From positions 127,540-191,539 of the forward strand of contig DEWH01000017.1 of NCBI GenBank assembly GCA_002363155.1: 64,000 nucleotides of DNA. The letters run 5' to 3'. This document shows positions 39,669 to 48,407 of the stretch, in pieces. The notes beneath the pieces were generated by a model. That model worked only from the letters and a program-made list of their open reading frames with translations, was not told the DNA's origin and did no database searches. The position numbers and the translations under genes were made by a program. The stretch is from Ruminococcaceae bacterium UBA3215. Lineage in GTDB: Bacteria > Bacillota > Clostridia > Oscillospirales > Ruminococcaceae. Numbering within the stretch: the stretch's first letter is position 1; every line of letters starts with the position of its first letter.

Positions 39669-41195
39669 ATGCGGCTTGCCGTAACAAACGAACAGATGAA
39701 AGCAGCGGAAGCTGCTGCCGACAGCAGGGGCATTTCATATATGAAGATGATGCGCACGGCGGGTGAGGTGTGCTTTGACCGCATATCCCGCTTCATGGGC
39801 GGCGTTGAAGGCAAGGACTTCGTGATACTCGCAGGGCGCGGAAACAACGGCGGCGACGGTATCGTCATCGCAAATCTGCTGACCGAAGCACGGGCAAGCG
39901 CGATACTTGTCTTTGTGCAGGATCTGCCGAAATCCGACTGCGCACGGGAATGCTACTCGCTGTACGAAAAAGTGGTAAAATCAACGCTGTACATTCACCG
40001 CAAGGACGCTGTCATGCGGCTGATATCGAACTGTGACGCGGTCATCGACTGTGTGTTCGGGACCGGCTTTCACGGCGCACTGGAGGACGGACTGAAAGAG
40101 CTTTTCGGGTTCGTGAACGGGAGCTGTCCGGGAAAGAAGATCTCGGTTGACGTTCCGAGCGGCATCGACAGCAACACCGGTGAGACAGCGGAAGGCGCAT
40201 TCCGCCCCGATCTCACGATAGTGCTCGGTGCAATGAAGCGGGGGCTTTATTCCCACCCGGCTTATGAGAACTGCGGGAGGATAACCATAGGCGATATCGG
40301 CATTCCCTCCGACTGCTACAGCTCATTTGAAGCGGTGCTGACTGATAACGTGATACGCGAGTTTATCCCTGCCCGTATGCGGGTATCGAACAAGGGGACT
40401 TACGGCAGACTGCTGAACATAAGCGGAAGCGCGTTCTACACAGGCGCGGCGCTCCTCTCCACAAACGGGGCGCTCCGGACAGGCGTGGGGCTCTGCACTC
40501 TCGCAACGCCCACCCGCGTGATAAACGCAATAGCTCCTGCGGTGCCGGAAGCGGTATATCTTCCGCTTGAACAGGACTACGACGGCTTCATATCCGACAA
40601 GTCCGTCGATGCAGTGAAAATGGAGCTTCTGAACCACAAATACACTGCGGTGCTTACGGGCTGCGGTCTCGGGAACCGCAAGGCAACAGCGGAACTGACA
40701 AGTTTCGTCATAAAAAACGCGGATTGTCCGGTAATAATTGACGCGGACGGTCTTAATTCGCTCGCCGGGAATATAAATGTACTGAAGGAAAGAAAAAAGG
40801 GCATCATAGTGACGCCTCACCCGGCAGAGTTCTCCCGCATGACCGGAAAGCCGGTGCCGGAGATACAGCGTGACCGCATCGGCTATGCGAAGGCATTTTC
40901 GCAGGAGTACGGCTGTGTGACGGTACTGAAAGGCGTGAACACGGTGATCGCGGCTCCCTCGGGCGAAACGTTCATCAACACCACGGGAAATCCGGGGCTT
41001 GCCAAAGCCGGGAGCGGCGATGTTCTTGCCGGAATGATATCATCGTTCGCGGCGCAGGGAACTCCGCTTCTCTATTCGGCGGCGCTGGGTGCATATCTGC
41101 ACGGACTTGCTGCGGACACCCTCGCGGCGAGAATGGGGCTTCCCGGCATACTCCCCCGCGACATACCGGAGGTGCTTCCGGAAGTGCTGAAATAG
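39669..41195 (+). CDS. nnr: bifunctional NAD(P)HX epimerase/dehydratase
   Basis: 508 residues, the usual fused form. Residues 1-215 are the YjeF-N epimerase (AGRGNNGGDGIVIA, PSGIDSNTGE). Residues about 225-508 are the ADP/ATP-dependent NAD(P)HX dehydratase (VIIDADGLNSLAG, VTPHPAEFSRM, GNPGLAKAGSGDVLAGM). It repairs hydrated NAD(P)H. GGAGG lies 7 bases before the ATG. No separate promoter is clear; it may be read from the upstream gene or from an unrecognised site. Confidence 0.96.
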   Translation: MRLAVTNEQMKAAEAAADSRGISYMKMMRTAGEVCFDRISRFMGGVEGKDFVILAGRGNNGGDGIVIANLLTEARASAILVFVQDLPKSDCARECYSLYEKVVKSTLYIHRKDAVMRLISNCDAVIDCVFGTGFHGALEDGLKELFGFVNGSCPGKKISVDVPSGIDSNTGETAEGAFRPDLTIVLGAMKRGLYSHPAYENCGRITIGDIGIPSDCYSSFEAVLTDNVIREFIPARMRVSNKGTYGRLLNISGSAFYTGAALLSTNGALRTGVGLCTLATPTRVINAIAPAVPEAVYLPLEQDYDGFISDKSVDAVKMELLNHKYTAVLTGCGLGNRKATAELTSFVIKNADCPVIIDADGLNSLAGNINVLKERKKGIIVTPHPAEFSRMTGKPVPEIQRDRIGYAKAFSQEYGCVTVLKGVNTVIAAPSGETFINTTGNPGLAKAGSGDVLAGMISSFAAQGTPLLYSAALGAYLHGLAADTLAARMGLPGILPRDIPEVLPEVLK

Positions 41196-41267
41196 CGCGG
41201 GCATGCAAAAAACAAAAGGCGTTTCACTGATCCCCTTTTTCTTCAGAAATCGGAAAAGGTGGATAAT

Positions 41268-41804
41268 ATGAAACGTCTTATTTTTGTTTTGTCTGCGGCA
41301 GCGATACTGTCGTCATGCGCGAGTGCCGGAAACGCCACGAAACCGCCGGAACTCGATGTGCCTTTCGGCGCGGAAGCGGAAATATCCTACGACGGCAGCG
41401 AATGTACCGCGAAGATAGTCCGTTACGGCAGCGGGAGATGGGAATTCACGATAACCGAGCCTTATGCGCTGGAGGGGCTGACCGTGACCGAGAGCGGCGG
41501 CAAGACCACATTTTCCATGCTCGGCATGGAAAGTACGGCTGACATAAGCGGAGCCGCGGTTAGCATGGCACGCGCGCTGTCATCGGCATACGACGCGGCT
41601 GCAGCGGGAGGTGAAGTCACCCACGGCAGCGCAGGAGAAACTGCGCTTACCGGAACGTCCGACATCGGCAGATACCGGGTAACTCTCGGTGAAAATGCCG
41701 AGCCTGCTGTGATTGCGTCCGAGGACTGCAAGCTGAAAGCGCAGCTGTCGTCGTTCACCGTGATGCCGGAGAACGAGGTGACGGCAGAACTGGACGAAAG
41801 CTGA
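41268..41804 (+). CDS. small lipoprotein of unknown function
   Basis: 178 residues from ATG 41268, with AAAGGTGG upstream (GTG 41259 is within that site). Lipoprotein signal with lipobox LSSC (Cys17). The mature part is beta-rich (AEISYDGSECTAKIVRYGSG, WEFTITEPYALEGLTVTE, TALTGTSDIGRYRVTL) and reads like a small beta-sheet domain; no family is recognised. It lies 72 bases after nnr, in the same direction, and converges with the giant sigma-like gene 7 bases away without a visible terminator between. Confidence 0.7.
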   Translation: MKRLIFVLSAAAILSSCASAGNATKPPELDVPFGAEAEISYDGSECTAKIVRYGSGRWEFTITEPYALEGLTVTESGGKTTFSMLGMESTADISGAAVSMARALSSAYDAAAAGGEVTHGSAGETALTGTSDIGRYRVTLGENAEPAVIASEDCKLKAQLSSFTVMPENEVTAELDES

Positions 41805-41811
41805 AAGGATA

Positions 41812-44800
41812 TCAGGACTCCGCCGGAAGCGCCAGCGTCACAAGCTTGGAATCGGTGATGATATAGAGGTTCCCGCCGTAGAATACCGGGCAAAGGACCG
41901 AGGATTTCTCGTCGTACATAATATGCTCGCCGATCTGGGTGAACACAGACCCGTCGAAGCGCAGGACCACTATGCGCTCAACCTCGGAAAAGCCGTCAAA
42001 GTACACCGTCGGCACCGCGAACATAGTTCCCGTCTCGTCAACGGCAATGAATGAGCTGTTGGACTCCGCCGGGCTGCTGAGGTATTTGAGGTTGTCGCGC
42101 GAAGTGTCCTTGTCAAGCTCGATTATCGAGTAGGCAGTCTCTTTTAGCCCGCCGTCATAGCGGTAAAGCGAGAGCCGGAGCCCTGCACGTTCGCCGTCGG
42201 GAGTAGGCTCCGCTTTAAGTCCGACCAGCAGGTCACCTGCCGCGGAAAGCCTGTCGGAGTAGATGTAATCGGAGGTAACGTCCGCGGGAGCGGGAACATC
42301 ACCGCTCATATCGAAGCCGTACAGGAGCCTTGCGGTCTTGCCCTGCTCGGCGACTACGAACGCAACGCCGTTATCCGACCACGCGATGCTTCGCGCGTTC
42401 TCATCGGTCCCGCTCTCCCCTTCCGGAAGAGTGGAGATGTATGTGCCGTTCTTGTATGCGGTAATGCCGCCGTTATCGGGGAGCTGTCCTATCATCGCGC
42501 CGAAGCCGAGGCAGTCGGTGCCGAAAGCTTCGCCCATATAGCAGTCCGCGCTCTTTACGGTCATATCCTCCGCGATGTTTACGGCGTATGTCACGCCTTC
42601 GTCAACGGTCACGAGAGTGATGCCGTCATCGTCTGCCCGGAGCCGGGAAGGACTGCTGTAACTGTCGGTATAACCGCCGAGAACTGCTGCGGCATTCCCG
42701 CCCGCGGTATATATAATATGAAGCGCATTGTGCTTTGCCCCGTCGATCGCGTATATATCCGAAGCGGGGATCTCGCTTACAGAGCCGTTCTTTGAGAAGG
42801 ACGGCTTTTTTCCGCTGTAAAGGCTGTCCGACTTGTCGGGAGCATAGACTGCCGCGATCACAAGCTTTCCGCCGGAGATCACCGCGCCTGCGTAATCGCC
42901 GGTCACGGAGTATTCTTCCTTTTTCGACAGGGTGCTGTCATAGACGGTTACAGCTGTTTCGTGCAGAGACGCGCCCGACGCATCTCTTATATCCGAGATA
43001 ACGTACAGGTCACCGTCCAGAACGGTGTAGCCAAAGACCGCCGAGCCGTCAACACGGACGGGATCGGGCTGTAAAACGGGGGTATCCCCGCTTGCGGCAA
43101 GGCTTACCTTGCGGAAATAGTCGTTTGTGTAGATGTATGCGGTATCTTTGTCGGTTATCACACCGGCTTCTGTGCCGGGAAGGATCTGCGGTGCATAGGG
43201 AGCGCCGGAAGCACGCATATATCCGGCTTCCGCGGAACGCTTTGAGCTTCTGTAGCTTCCGCTGTACTTTGCATCGGTAAGGTCAGAGTATGACGAGAGC
43301 TTAGTGAGCGACGCTTTATCGGAGAAACCGGTATCTGCCTGCACCGGCACTTCTTCCGCCTCCGGTTCCTGCATAGAAACAGCTTCTTCGGTAATTGCCG
43401 GAACATCTGCGGGAACTGTATCGGCAGGCTTCGCGATAAGCTTCATACCGACGCTCCCGGCAGTCAGCAGGACTGCGCAGACCGCACAGGCAATGATCTT
43501 GCCGTTATTCACGCCCTCGTAGTATTTATCGTCGTCGTAGAAGAACTCGTTGCCCTTGTATCGTCCCGTTCCGGCATCTTCCTCCGGTTCATCATCGGAT
43601 TCATCTTCCGGTTCTTCCTCCGGCTCATCGGTGATCCGGCTCCGGCGGACAGGAGAGACATAAGCGGCGGTTTCATCTGCATCTTCCGCTGTATCTTCAT
43701 CTTCCGGCTCATCATCTTCCGGCTCATCAATGTCATCAACGGTGAATTCCACGGAAGGCTCCGGGAGCTCCTCTTCACCGCCGGATCCGTCGTCTTCCGG
43801 CATCTCTATGCTTAACGTGCTTTCGTCCTTGCCGGATTTTCTGCTGTCCTGCTGCATTTCGATGCTGCCGGCGCTTTCGTCCTCTTCGTTGTCATCGCCT
43901 TCCGATGTATCTTTGTCCAGGACAAGCTCGGAGGTGAATTCAAGGACTTCGGATTTTCCGCGGCGGTTTTTCCCGCTCTCAAAGACAAGATCAAGATCGG
44001 GCTTATAACCGTAGATTTCATCACCCTCGGGGTCTATTATGTCGTTGACGTAGGGGTTTGCCTCGCCTATCGCGTAATCGCTGATTATCTGCGTCACGGA
44101 GAGATTGGGGCGCGGTTTGCTTGTCTGAATGGTCTCCTGCGCTTCTTCCTCCGGTTCGGCTTCCTCATTTTCCGGTTCCGCTTCTTCCGTTTCCGTAAGA
44201 ACCGGCTCTTCCGCCGGTACGGACGCAGACTGTTCTTCGGCAGCCGGCTGTTCTTCGGAATCCGAAGGTTCTTTTTTGCTGTCGTAATCGTCGTAGTCCG
44301 GCTCATCATCGTTATAGCCGTTATCCCCGGCGATCTCGACGCGGAACGGCTGGACTTCGTCCTCCGGTTCTTCCGTTCTGACAGCTTCTATCGGTCTTAC
44401 CCAGCTGCCGGCAGGCTTCTCCGCCGGCTTTACCGGCTCGGGAGCCTTCTCCGGCTCTTCGCTTACAGACGGTATCTCGTCCGCAAACGGTATCGGTATT
44501 ATCTTGTCAAAGGTCTTTGTATCCGAAACAGACGTAAGCGGCATGGAAAATTCAATGGTGCCGTGAGTTGTCTGTTCCGCAGGCTTGTCTTCTGCCGGTT
44601 CGTTGTTTTCCGAGGTTTCCGGCTCTGCCTGTACTTCTTCTGCCGGTGCAGGTTCCGCTTCTTCTCTCTCGGGCTCGTCCGCAGTGTCCGGCTTTTCGGA
44701 TACGGCTTCCGAGGCTATGCTTTCTTCGGCTTCAACCGTTTTCTGCTCAGATTCCTCATCGGCTGTCCCGTAAGGAGTAAGGCGCTCCGGCTTGGACTGA

Positions 44801-46734
44801 GCGCCGATCTCGTTGGCAGCAATTGCCGCGAAAGGATCCACAGCCTCGCCGTAAGGATCGTCATCGTCGCTGTAATCACTTTGGAAGACAGGTGCCGGTT
44901 CCTTTCTCGGAACATCGGAAACGATGTCTCCGAGACTTGGCGGGATATGTGAAACTGCCGGTTCTTCGGTCTCGGAAGCATTCTTTTTGCCTCCGTTCTT
45001 TCTGCGGTTCCTGTTCTTTGAACGGGACTTGTCCCTTTCCTCCGGGGAATAGCCGGTATCCTGCACCTTTTCCTCCGGCACGCTGACCGGGAGCTCCGCA
45101 GGAACCGACGGCTGCACGCGAACCGACGGCTGCACCGGAACGTCCGGTATCAGATCGGGTATCGTCTGAACGGGAACCGGAGGCTTTTCAAATCCGGGTC
45201 TGTACTGCTCGTTCTGCTCCGGGACGGGAGCCGCATTCTGCTGATTAAAGGTAAGGGGAGCGGGGCTGCCTGAACTGCTCATGCCTATCGCCATCTGCAG
45301 TTCGGTCTTGGGCGGAGTCCTGCGGCGGCGCTTTCTTCTGCGGGAGCCGTCATAAAGTCCGGCTTTTTCCAGCGCGAGCCGGTTCTCCTCTTTTGCGTCA
45401 AGCACTTCACGGCGGTCTCTTATCGCCGTGAGCAGCTTATAATAGTCGTTCTCGGTGAGCGGCGACTGCTCAAGAAGCTCTATAAGTCTTTTCTTTGTAA
45501 GCTTCGGGTTCTGTTCTATCTCGCGGAAAGCGCTGTTGCTTATCCTTGTGTTGCCGATAAGACGGAGGAACTCGCTCCCTTTCATTCTTTCTGCGGACAC
45601 GACTGCGATGAACGTCTCCGCGTCAAGCTTATATCCGCCGATCTCATCTTCCTGCTCCTCGTCAGCGGGAGCTTCTTCCTCGATGTATTCCTCATTCTCC
45701 GCTTCGCTTCCGGACACGGCGTCGGTATCTTCGCTTTCGTTTTCCTCCGCGAATACAGACTCCTCTTCCTGCGGTCCCTGCATCTCCGTCTGCTCTCCGG
45801 GAGCGGTTTTCTCCGGCAATGAACGGTTTTCTTCCTCTTCCGGAGCGCTTTCTTCCCGCAAGTCATATCCGGCGCTCTCCGCAGGCTCCGTCTCGCTCTG
45901 CTCCTGCACTTCCGGCTCGTTTGCGGGGACATTTTCCTCATTGTCTGCTTGTACGGGGCTTGTGCTTTCCGGAGCAGCCTTTTCCTCGACAGCCGGCTCT
46001 TCTTCGGCTGTTTCCGCATTGCCTGCATCTTCTGCGCCGATCTCCAGCTCCATTGTTTCCTCGTAAATGGACGCGGCGACTTCCGGCTCATACGGACCTT
46101 CGCTCTCCCCGTCTTCGGGAGCATTTGTCTCCCCGGCATCGTTCTGCGCACCGCCGTCAGCGCCGCCGATATTCAGCACATCTGCGAGGGAGTGTTCTTC
46201 CTGTGCTCCGGCTTCGGAAAAATGCGCCGTAAGGCTTGCCGGCGCAGCAGTCGAAGCTATTGCGCGGAGCACTTTGTCATATCCGGAGCCGAGGTGGTTT
46301 TTCGCGGAAGAAAGCTTGTCCGCGACGATATTCTCCGGCATTCCGAGAAGAACGGATATCTCTCTGTCCGAATAGCCGAAAGTTGCCGAAACGGCGAAGA
46401 TGAGCCTTTCCACATCGGGCATTTTCCCGATATCGGCAAGCTCTCCGCTGACGTTATGTACCGTGCCGGCAGCCTTATATTCCTTAAGGGTATCGACAAC
46501 TACCTTGGTAAGTTCATGCACGAGCCATGAGCAAAGGTGGCGCTCGTCCTTGATGCGGGCGATCCCCTTGAATCCGTCATCTACGGAATCGAGGACAGCC
46601 TTTTCCGCTCCGCTGCGGTTTCTGAGCGAAACGAGAGCGGCAGTATAGAGCTTGTCTGCGAGCCGTGCGCAAAGCGCGTCATAAGCGGTTCTGCTGCCTT
46701 TTTTGGCTAAAGCGAGTTTCTCTTCGATATTCAA
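41812..46734 (-). CDS. membrane protein joining an ECF-sigma-like domain to a beta-propeller
   Basis: 1640 residues from a TTG at 46734, 8 bases after AAGGAG. Residues about 1-170 resemble an ECF sigma factor: a region-2-like part (AYDALCARLADKLYTAAL, CSWLVHELTKVVVDTL) and a region-4-like part (LIFAVSATFGYSDREISVLL, ENIVADKLSSAKNHL). A linker of about 900 residues follows, rich in Glu, Pro, Asp and Ser, then one membrane segment (about 1078-1100) and an extracellular part of about 540 residues with propeller-like repeats such as TAYIYTNDYFRKVSL and VEGD-type strands (DLYVISDIRD). The sigma-like part would be inside and the propeller outside. Region 2 is degenerate, so DNA binding or core polymerase binding is uncertain. 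I know no described protein with this arrangement. Confidence 0.75.
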   Translation of the reverse strand: MNIEEKLALAKKGSRTAYDALCARLADKLYTAALVSLRNRSGAEKAVLDSVDDGFKGIARIKDERHLCSWLVHELTKVVVDTLKEYKAAGTVHNVSGELADIGKMPDVERLIFAVSATFGYSDREISVLLGMPENIVADKLSSAKNHLGSGYDKVLRAIASTAAPASLTAHFSEAGAQEEHSLADVLNIGGADGGAQNDAGETNAPEDGESEGPYEPEVAASIYEETMELEIGAEDAGNAETAEEEPAVEEKAAPESTSPVQADNEENVPANEPEVQEQSETEPAESAGYDLREESAPEEEENRSLPEKTAPGEQTEMQGPQEEESVFAEENESEDTDAVSGSEAENEEYIEEEAPADEEQEDEIGGYKLDAETFIAVVSAERMKGSEFLRLIGNTRISNSAFREIEQNPKLTKKRLIELLEQSPLTENDYYKLLTAIRDRREVLDAKEENRLALEKAGLYDGSRRRKRRRRTPPKTELQMAIGMSSSGSPAPLTFNQQNAAPVPEQNEQYRPGFEKPPVPVQTIPDLIPDVPVQPSVRVQPSVPAELPVSVPEEKVQDTGYSPEERDKSRSKNRNRRKNGGKKNASETEEPAVSHIPPSLGDIVSDVPRKEPAPVFQSDYSDDDDPYGEAVDPFAAIAANEIGAQSKPERLTPYGTADEESEQKTVEAEESIASEAVSEKPDTADEPEREEAEPAPAEEVQAEPETSENNEPAEDKPAEQTTHGTIEFSMPLTSVSDTKTFDKIIPIPFADEIPSVSEEPEKAPEPVKPAEKPAGSWVRPIEAVRTEEPEDEVQPFRVEIAGDNGYNDDEPDYDDYDSKKEPSDSEEQPAAEEQSASVPAEEPVLTETEEAEPENEEAEPEEEAQETIQTSKPRPNLSVTQIISDYAIGEANPYVNDIIDPEGDEIYGYKPDLDLVFESGKNRRGKSEVLEFTSELVLDKDTSEGDDNEEDESAGSIEMQQDSRKSGKDESTLSIEMPEDDGSGGEEELPEPSVEFTVDDIDEPEDDEPEDEDTAEDADETAAYVSPVRRSRITDEPEEEPEDESDDEPEEDAGTGRYKGNEFFYDDDKYYEGVNNGKIIACAVCAVLLTAGSVGMKLIAKPADTVPADVPAITEEAVSMQEPEAEEVPVQADTGFSDKASLTKLSSYSDLTDAKYSGSYRSSKRSAEAGYMRASGAPYAPQILPGTEAGVITDKDTAYIYTNDYFRKVSLAASGDTPVLQPDPVRVDGSAVFGYTVLDGDLYVISDIRDASGASLHETAVTVYDSTLSKKEEYSVTGDYAGAVISGGKLVIAAVYAPDKSDSLYSGKKPSFSKNGSVSEIPASDIYAIDGAKHNALHIIYTAGGNAAAVLGGYTDSYSSPSRLRADDDGITLVTVDEGVTYAVNIAEDMTVKSADCYMGEAFGTDCLGFGAMIGQLPDNGGITAYKNGTYISTLPEGESGTDENARSIAWSDNGVAFVVAEQGKTARLLYGFDMSGDVPAPADVTSDYIYSDRLSAAGDLLVGLKAEPTPDGERAGLRLSLYRYDGGLKETAYSIIELDKDTSRDNLKYLSSPAESNSSFIAVDETGTMFAVPTVYFDGFSEVERIVVLRFDGSVFTQIGEHIMYDEKSSVLCPVFYGGNLYIITDSKLVTLALPAES

Positions 46735-46817
46735 GATCCCATCTCCTTCAGAGGAAAAATCTGTAAACTTCTGATATATATGAAAACAATAAAATGAAAA
46801 TAATCATAGTTATTTAT

Positions 46818-46823
46818 ATTATA
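46818..46823 (-). promoter_or_regulatory. extended -10 of the sigma-like/propeller gene
   Basis: On the minus strand TGC-TATAAT (extended -10), with only a weak AT-rich -35; the leader to the TTG start is about 75 bases. Confidence 0.5.
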
Positions 46824-46923
46824 GCACATATTGCAGAAAAATAAAAGATATTTTTTTCAAAATTCCCGAAATTCCCTTAAAAAGGTACAAGGCACGCCAT
46901 GAGTGTTTCTGCATATAATGATA

Positions 46924-47060
46924 AAAAGCGGAAAACACCGGGGTAGCGCTCGCGCTCATGAACAGCCCCGGTGCGGCCATGTCCCGGGACCATAACCGGC
47001 TTTTCCGCTTTTAATAAAAGGAGCGGGCAGCTTATTTGCAGGCTGTCCGCTCTTGAATTT
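46924..47060 (+). ncRNA. candidate structured RNA
   Basis: TATAAT at 46914-46919 precedes a nested structure: outer stem AAAAGCGGAAAA (46924-46935) with TTTTCCGCTTTT (47001-47012), enclosing CACCGGGG/CCCCGGTG (46936-46943 with 46966-46973) and a GTCC-CG-GGAC hairpin. After it comes a second hairpin, GAGCGG(G)CAGC / GCTG(T)CCGCTC (about 47021-47052), with a T-rich tail. No open frame of interest lies inside. The promoter has no good -35, and the outer stem also carries a T run on the minus strand, so a pair of terminators is the alternative. Confidence 0.4.
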
Positions 47061-47095
47061 CTTTTAATTATATATTTCTGTCGAAATATAGACAA

Positions 47096-47200
47096 ATTCA
47101 CAATTCACAATGCACAATGCACAATTTTGGAGCGCGCTATGCGCGCATATCTGAATCGTGACGAAATTACATGATTTTGTCTGCGGACAGATACTAATTT
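47096..47200 (-). repeat. dispersed hairpin-plus-heptamer element, family A copy 3
   Basis: Reverse complement of the element at 28120-28220: AATTAGTATCT, GTAATTTCGTCACGATTCAG, hairpin GCGCGC-ATA-GCGCGC, then GTGCATT/GTGAATT heptamers. The loop and some flanking bases differ. Confidence 0.8.
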
Positions 47201-47240
47201 ATTATCAAATCTTCTGATAAAGTTTGTGATACGACACAAA

Positions 47241-47272
47241 AATCCGCCCACAGATGAGACTGTAGGCGGATT
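47241..47272 (-). terminator. terminator downstream of tRNA-Gln
   Basis: On the minus strand AATCCGCC...GGCGGATT with an inner ACAG/CTGT stem, followed by TTTTTGTG. It lies 21 bases after the tRNA 3' end. Confidence 0.85.
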
Positions 47273-47292
47273 GTCAGCGCGGACTCCGCGCC

Positions 47293-47368
47293 TGGTTGGA
47301 CTGGCGGGATTTGAACCCACGGAATAAGGGAGTCAAAGTCCCTTGCCTTACCACTTGGCGACAGTCCA
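47293..47368 (-). tRNA. tRNA-Gln (anticodon TTG)
   Basis: Acceptor TGGACTG pairs with CAGTCCA; anticodon stem AGGGA/TCCCT with loop CTTTGAC gives anticodon TTG; T arm GTGGGTTCAAATCCCGC. Discriminator A and an encoded CCA end it. It lies between the khpB terminator and its own terminator, so it is probably read through from upstream and processed. Confidence 0.95.
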
Positions 47369-47372
47369 ATAA

Positions 47373-47394
47373 AAGGGGCAGCTTACTGCCCCTT
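47373..47394 (-). terminator. terminator of the rpmH-khpB operon
   Basis: AAGGGGCAG-CTTA-CTGCCCCTT, followed on the minus strand by TTATT, between the khpB stop and the tRNA 5' end only 5 bases away. Complete termination here would deprive the tRNA of a promoter. Confidence 0.7.
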
Positions 47395-47399
47395 ATTCA

Positions 47400-48386
47400 T
47401 TATAACTCGATCTTGCCGTAAAGAGAAGTGCTCTTCTCGATCTCAACAGTCTCCTGCGAATACTCAACAGGCTCAGACTGCGTGCGCTTGTACTCACGCT
47501 CAAAAGATGTGGAAAAACCGGATGACTGGCGGTAGCTCTTTCCGGACTGGAAAGAACGGCGCTCACCGCGTCTGCCGTTTCTTTCACCCTTGTTGTAAGT
47601 GGGCTTTGTATTCGATGAAATAACGACTTTTCTGAAAGGCTCTTCACCGACAGAATTGCTGAAAACGCCTTCGATCTCAGCGACCTTGCTGTGAATGATA
47701 CGTCTCTCGTAAGGATTCATAGGTTCGAGCGTAACGCGTCTGCCCTGCTTGAGAACCCTGTGAGCGGTCTTGACAGCGAGTGCTTCAAGAGTTTCCTTTC
47801 TCTTTTCCCTGTAGCCGTTGCAGTCAACAGAGATCCTGCAGTAAGAGTTCTCCGCCTTGTTGCTTGCAAGGATAGTGAGGTACTGGAGGGCATCGAGTGT
47901 CTCGCCCCTTCTGCCGATGACAACGCCCAGCTTATCGCCGACGATATCGAGAACGACGGTATCACCGTGCTTTTCGGTCTTGATCGTGAAGTTCTCAAGT
48001 CCGAGAGCGCCGAGGACCTTTGTAAGGTACTTCTGCGCATTCTTTACCTTTTCGCTTTCGAGTACATCGATATCATCTGCGGGCTCGGAAACATTCTGCT
48101 CGGGCATATCATCTCCGCCGTCAAATGCCGATGCTGCGGGAGCCGCTTCGGTCTTCTCGCCGGCAGAAACGGGAGCGTCTGCTTCGGCAGGCTCATCTGC
48201 TGCTTTTTCAAGTTCGTTTGCGAATGCTCTGATCTTGAATTCGCCCTTCATTCCGAACAGCTTCTTGACCGGCTGTTCGAGTATCTCAAAAGTAATATCG
48301 TTCTCGCTGATCCCGAGCGCGCGGAATTCATTTACCGCCTGTTCTTTTGCAAGTTCTTCGGTTTTTGCGGCATATATTTTTTCCAT
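47400..48386 (-). CDS. khpB: RNA-binding protein KhpB/Jag (EloR)
   Basis: 328 residues. N-terminal Jag domain (KIYAAKTEELAKEQAVNEF, KKLFGMKGEFKIRAF), acidic/Ala-rich linker, KH domain with VGVVIGRRGETLDALQYL and a C-terminal R3H domain (PMNPYERRIIHSKVAE). A basic, Arg/Ser-rich tail follows, longer than usual. With KhpA it binds RNA and controls cell elongation. It is the last gene of the conserved rpmH-rnpA-yidD-yidC-khpB string; mnmE/mnmG, which often follow, are not here. Confidence 0.94.
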   Translation of the reverse strand: MEKIYAAKTEELAKEQAVNEFRALGISENDITFEILEQPVKKLFGMKGEFKIRAFANELEKAADEPAEADAPVSAGEKTEAAPAASAFDGGDDMPEQNVSEPADDIDVLESEKVKNAQKYLTKVLGALGLENFTIKTEKHGDTVVLDIVGDKLGVVIGRRGETLDALQYLTILASNKAENSYCRISVDCNGYREKRKETLEALAVKTAHRVLKQGRRVTLEPMNPYERRIIHSKVAEIEGVFSNSVGEEPFRKVVISSNTKPTYNKGERNGRRGERRSFQSGKSYRQSSGFSTSFEREYKRTQSEPVEYSQETVEIEKSTSLYGKIEL

Positions 48387-48407
48387 TTAACGAAAGTCCT
48401 TTCTAAA

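Noticed and set aside
46921..47060. SRP RNA, tmRNA or hammerhead ribozyme
   Set aside because: None of the diagnostic motifs (GGAA-type SRP loop, tRNA-like ends, CTGATGA/GAAA core) is present.
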